A model generated the notes under the pieces. The model searched no databases. It was not told the origin of the DNA and saw only the letters and a program-made list of their open reading frames with translations. The position numbers and the translations under genes are program-made. Shown here in pieces: positions 13,174 through 14,344 of a stretch of DNA of 14,344 nt (positions are counted from its first letter, which is position 1; every line of letters begins with the position of its first letter). The stretch comes from Comamonadaceae bacterium. GTDB taxonomy: Bacteria; Pseudomonadota; Gammaproteobacteria; Burkholderiales; Burkholderiaceae_C. The stretch spans positions 1 through 14,344 of the forward strand of contig CANGMW010000031.1 of the NCBI GenBank assembly GCA_947454695.1, read 5' to 3'.

Positions 13174-13190
13174 TGAGCATGGAATGCTCA
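13174..13190. repeat. Second small perfect inverted repeat
   Basis: TGAGCAT (13174-13180) and ATGCTCA (13184-13190) pair perfectly around GGA, 12 bases past the hydrolase stop codon. With the 13131-13160 hairpin it forms a tandem pair downstream of that gene. No T-run follows. Confidence 0.45.
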
Positions 13191-13201
13191 ACAGGGCGCG
13201 T

Positions 13202-14344
13202 TCAACGCGGGTTGGCCATCAGGTGCTTGGCCAGTGCGTGGTACGCCGGCAAAGAGGTCGGGTCGTTGAAGGCATTGGCCGGCATCGGGAAGGACGCGTA
13301 GCGGGCAATCACCATCTCGGCCTTGGGGTCAATGTAGATGGCTTGGCCGTGCACGCCGCGCGCAGCAAACGCGCCGTGCTCGTTATGGCTGACCCACCAC
13401 ATATTGCGGTAGCTCCAGCCCGGCAAGCTGGCATAGCCAGCGGCCTGGAACGCGGCTTTGTCGCCCCCTTTGCGGATGTCGTCGATCACGGCCTTGGGCA
13501 AAATCTGCTGGCCGTTGAAGCGGCCCTCGTTGCGCATCATCTCGCCAAAGCGGGCCAGATCGCGCAGGCCGGTGTTCAAGCCACCGCCGGCAAACTCATT
13601 GCCCACCGAGTCCACATTGAAATAAGCGTCCTGCTCCATGCCGAGCTTGCTCCAGACGCGCTCCGAGAGGTTCTGGCCGATGCTCTTGCCCGTCACGCGG
13701 CGGATCACCCAGCCCAGGGCGTCGGAGTTGACGGTTTTGTAGGCGAAGTTGCCACCATGCTCACCTTCTTTTTGCACCGTCTGCAAAAACTCATAAAAGG
13801 TCTGCGGCCCCTGGTAGCCCGGCGGGCGCGGCAACACGCCACCGGCGCGCACATGGTCCCAGATCTCGGCCTTGGGGTCGGCATAGTTTTCGCTGTATTT
13901 CAGGCCGGTGCGCATGTCAAGCAACTGGCGCACGGTGGCATCGCCAAACGCGGTGTTCTTCAATTCGGGCACGTACTGCGCCACCTTGGCGTTTTCATCC
14001 AGCTTGCCTTCAGCCACCAGCGCTTGACCAATCGTGCCGAAGAAGGACTTGGTGACCGACATCGCAATGTGTTGTCCCTCTTGCGAGAGGGCACCGCCGT
14101 ATTTCTCGTACACGATGCGGCCTTTGTGCAGCACCACCACGCCGTCGGTGTAGTTGGCATTGAAGGCTTGACCCCAGGTCATGGGTTCGGTCTTGCCCAA
14201 GGGCGTGAAGGTGACGGCGTCCAGATCCGTGCGCTCGGCGCGGGGCAGCACCGAAGGGGCACCCAAGCCGCGCGACACATTGGTCGACGGGCCGAGTTGG
14301 CGGTAGTTGGAAAACGACCAGCGGAACTGCGGGAACTTGTAGGA
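13202..14344 (-). CDS. Serine hydrolase, beta-lactamase / 6-aminohexanoate-dimer-hydrolase-like (N-terminus outside window)
   Basis: A class C beta-lactamase-fold hydrolase; 380 codons are visible and the frame stays open to the window edge, so the start lies to the right. An internal GTG (14276-14278) is an unlikely start because the upstream frame reads on with family-like sequence (FPQFRWSFSNYRQL). In fragment numbering, the nucleophile motif SVTK is at 96-99 (in HIAMSVTKSFFG), the tyrosine motif reads YKTVNS (from Tyr202) where many relatives have YxN, and HGQ (332-334) stands in for the KTG box. The pattern is closer to esterases and NylB-like amidases than to true beta-lactamases. Natural substrate, signal peptide and export are not determinable here. 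It ends just before two inverted repeats upstream of the ahcY promoter. Confidence 0.85.
   Translation of the reverse strand, partial: SYKFPQFRWSFSNYRQLGPSTNVSRGLGAPSVLPRAERTDLDAVTFTPLGKTEPMTWGQAFNANYTDGVVVLHKGRIVYEKYGGALSQEGQHIAMSVTKSFFGTIGQALVAEGKLDENAKVAQYVPELKNTAFGDATVRQLLDMRTGLKYSENYADPKAEIWDHVRAGGVLPRPPGYQGPQTFYEFLQTVQKEGEHGGNFAYKTVNSDALGWVIRRVTGKSIGQNLSERVWSKLGMEQDAYFNVDSVGNEFAGGGLNTGLRDLARFGEMMRNEGRFNGQQILPKAVIDDIRKGGDKAAFQAAGYASLPGWSYRNMWWVSHNEHGAFAARGVHGQAIYIDPKAEMVIARYASFPMPANAFNDPTSLPAYHALAKHLMANPR

Noticed and set aside
1..14344. Mobile elements, CRISPR arrays, tRNA or rRNA genes, toxin-antitoxin or defence genes
   Set aside because: I looked on both strands and saw no transposase or integrase motifs, regularly spaced direct repeats, cloverleaf with a TTC arm, or defence-type domains. 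Almost all sequence is accounted for by housekeeping or catabolic genes.

Overview
This window looks like core chromosome of a betaproteobacterium in the order Burkholderiales, most likely family Comamonadaceae (Rhodoferax/Polaromonas/Limnohabitans-like). That placement is inferred from protein character and gene order: anmK-erpA, a bactofilin beside a coiled-coil membrane protein, rplM-rpsI, and a SAH riboswitch upstream of ahcY. Coding density is very high. I see no tRNA, rRNA, insertion sequence, CRISPR array or phage gene.

Layout. (1) 1-789, plus strand: the 3' two thirds of anmK (cell-wall sugar recycling), convergent with what follows. (2) 800-3291, minus strand: erpA (Fe-S carrier), a bactofilin, a one-TM coiled-coil protein (DUF6776-like), then rpsI and rplM with their own promoter (3414-3442), a structured leader and an intrinsic terminator (2394-2424). 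(3) 3448-5028, minus strand: a membrane-anchored Ser/Thr protein kinase with a four-cysteine C-terminal tail, divergent from rlmJ (5098-6027, plus), a 23S rRNA adenine methyltransferase. (4) 6031-9871, plus strand: a near-perfect 26-bp palindrome and a -10 box, then tightly packed paaABCDE encoding the phenylacetyl-CoA epoxidase and its reductase. (5) 9872-13110, minus strand: ahcY-tlyA-metF, read from a promoter at 13105-13110 through a clear S-adenosylhomocysteine (SAH) riboswitch. (6) 13202 to the right edge, minus strand: a serine hydrolase of the beta-lactamase/6-aminohexanoate-dimer-hydrolase group, cut by the window edge.

How the parts work together. AhcY clears SAH, the product of every SAM-dependent methylation; MetF makes the methyl-THF that remethylates homocysteine; TlyA is a SAM-using RNA methyltransferase. 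One SAH-sensing leader apparently serves all three. The paa genes form one catalytic module whose four junctions overlap by 4, 1 and 4 bp or leave an 8-bp gap. Its upstream palindrome fits TetR-family (PaaR-type) control, although neither the regulator nor paaK/paaZ/paaG lies in the window.

I found no convincing wholly new system. The points most worth a second look are the riboswitch operon with its candidate expression platform, the kinase with the Cys-rich extracytoplasmic tail, the paa operator, a strong hairpin inside the last codons of anmK, and paaE and metF stop codons that together form one TGATCA palindrome.
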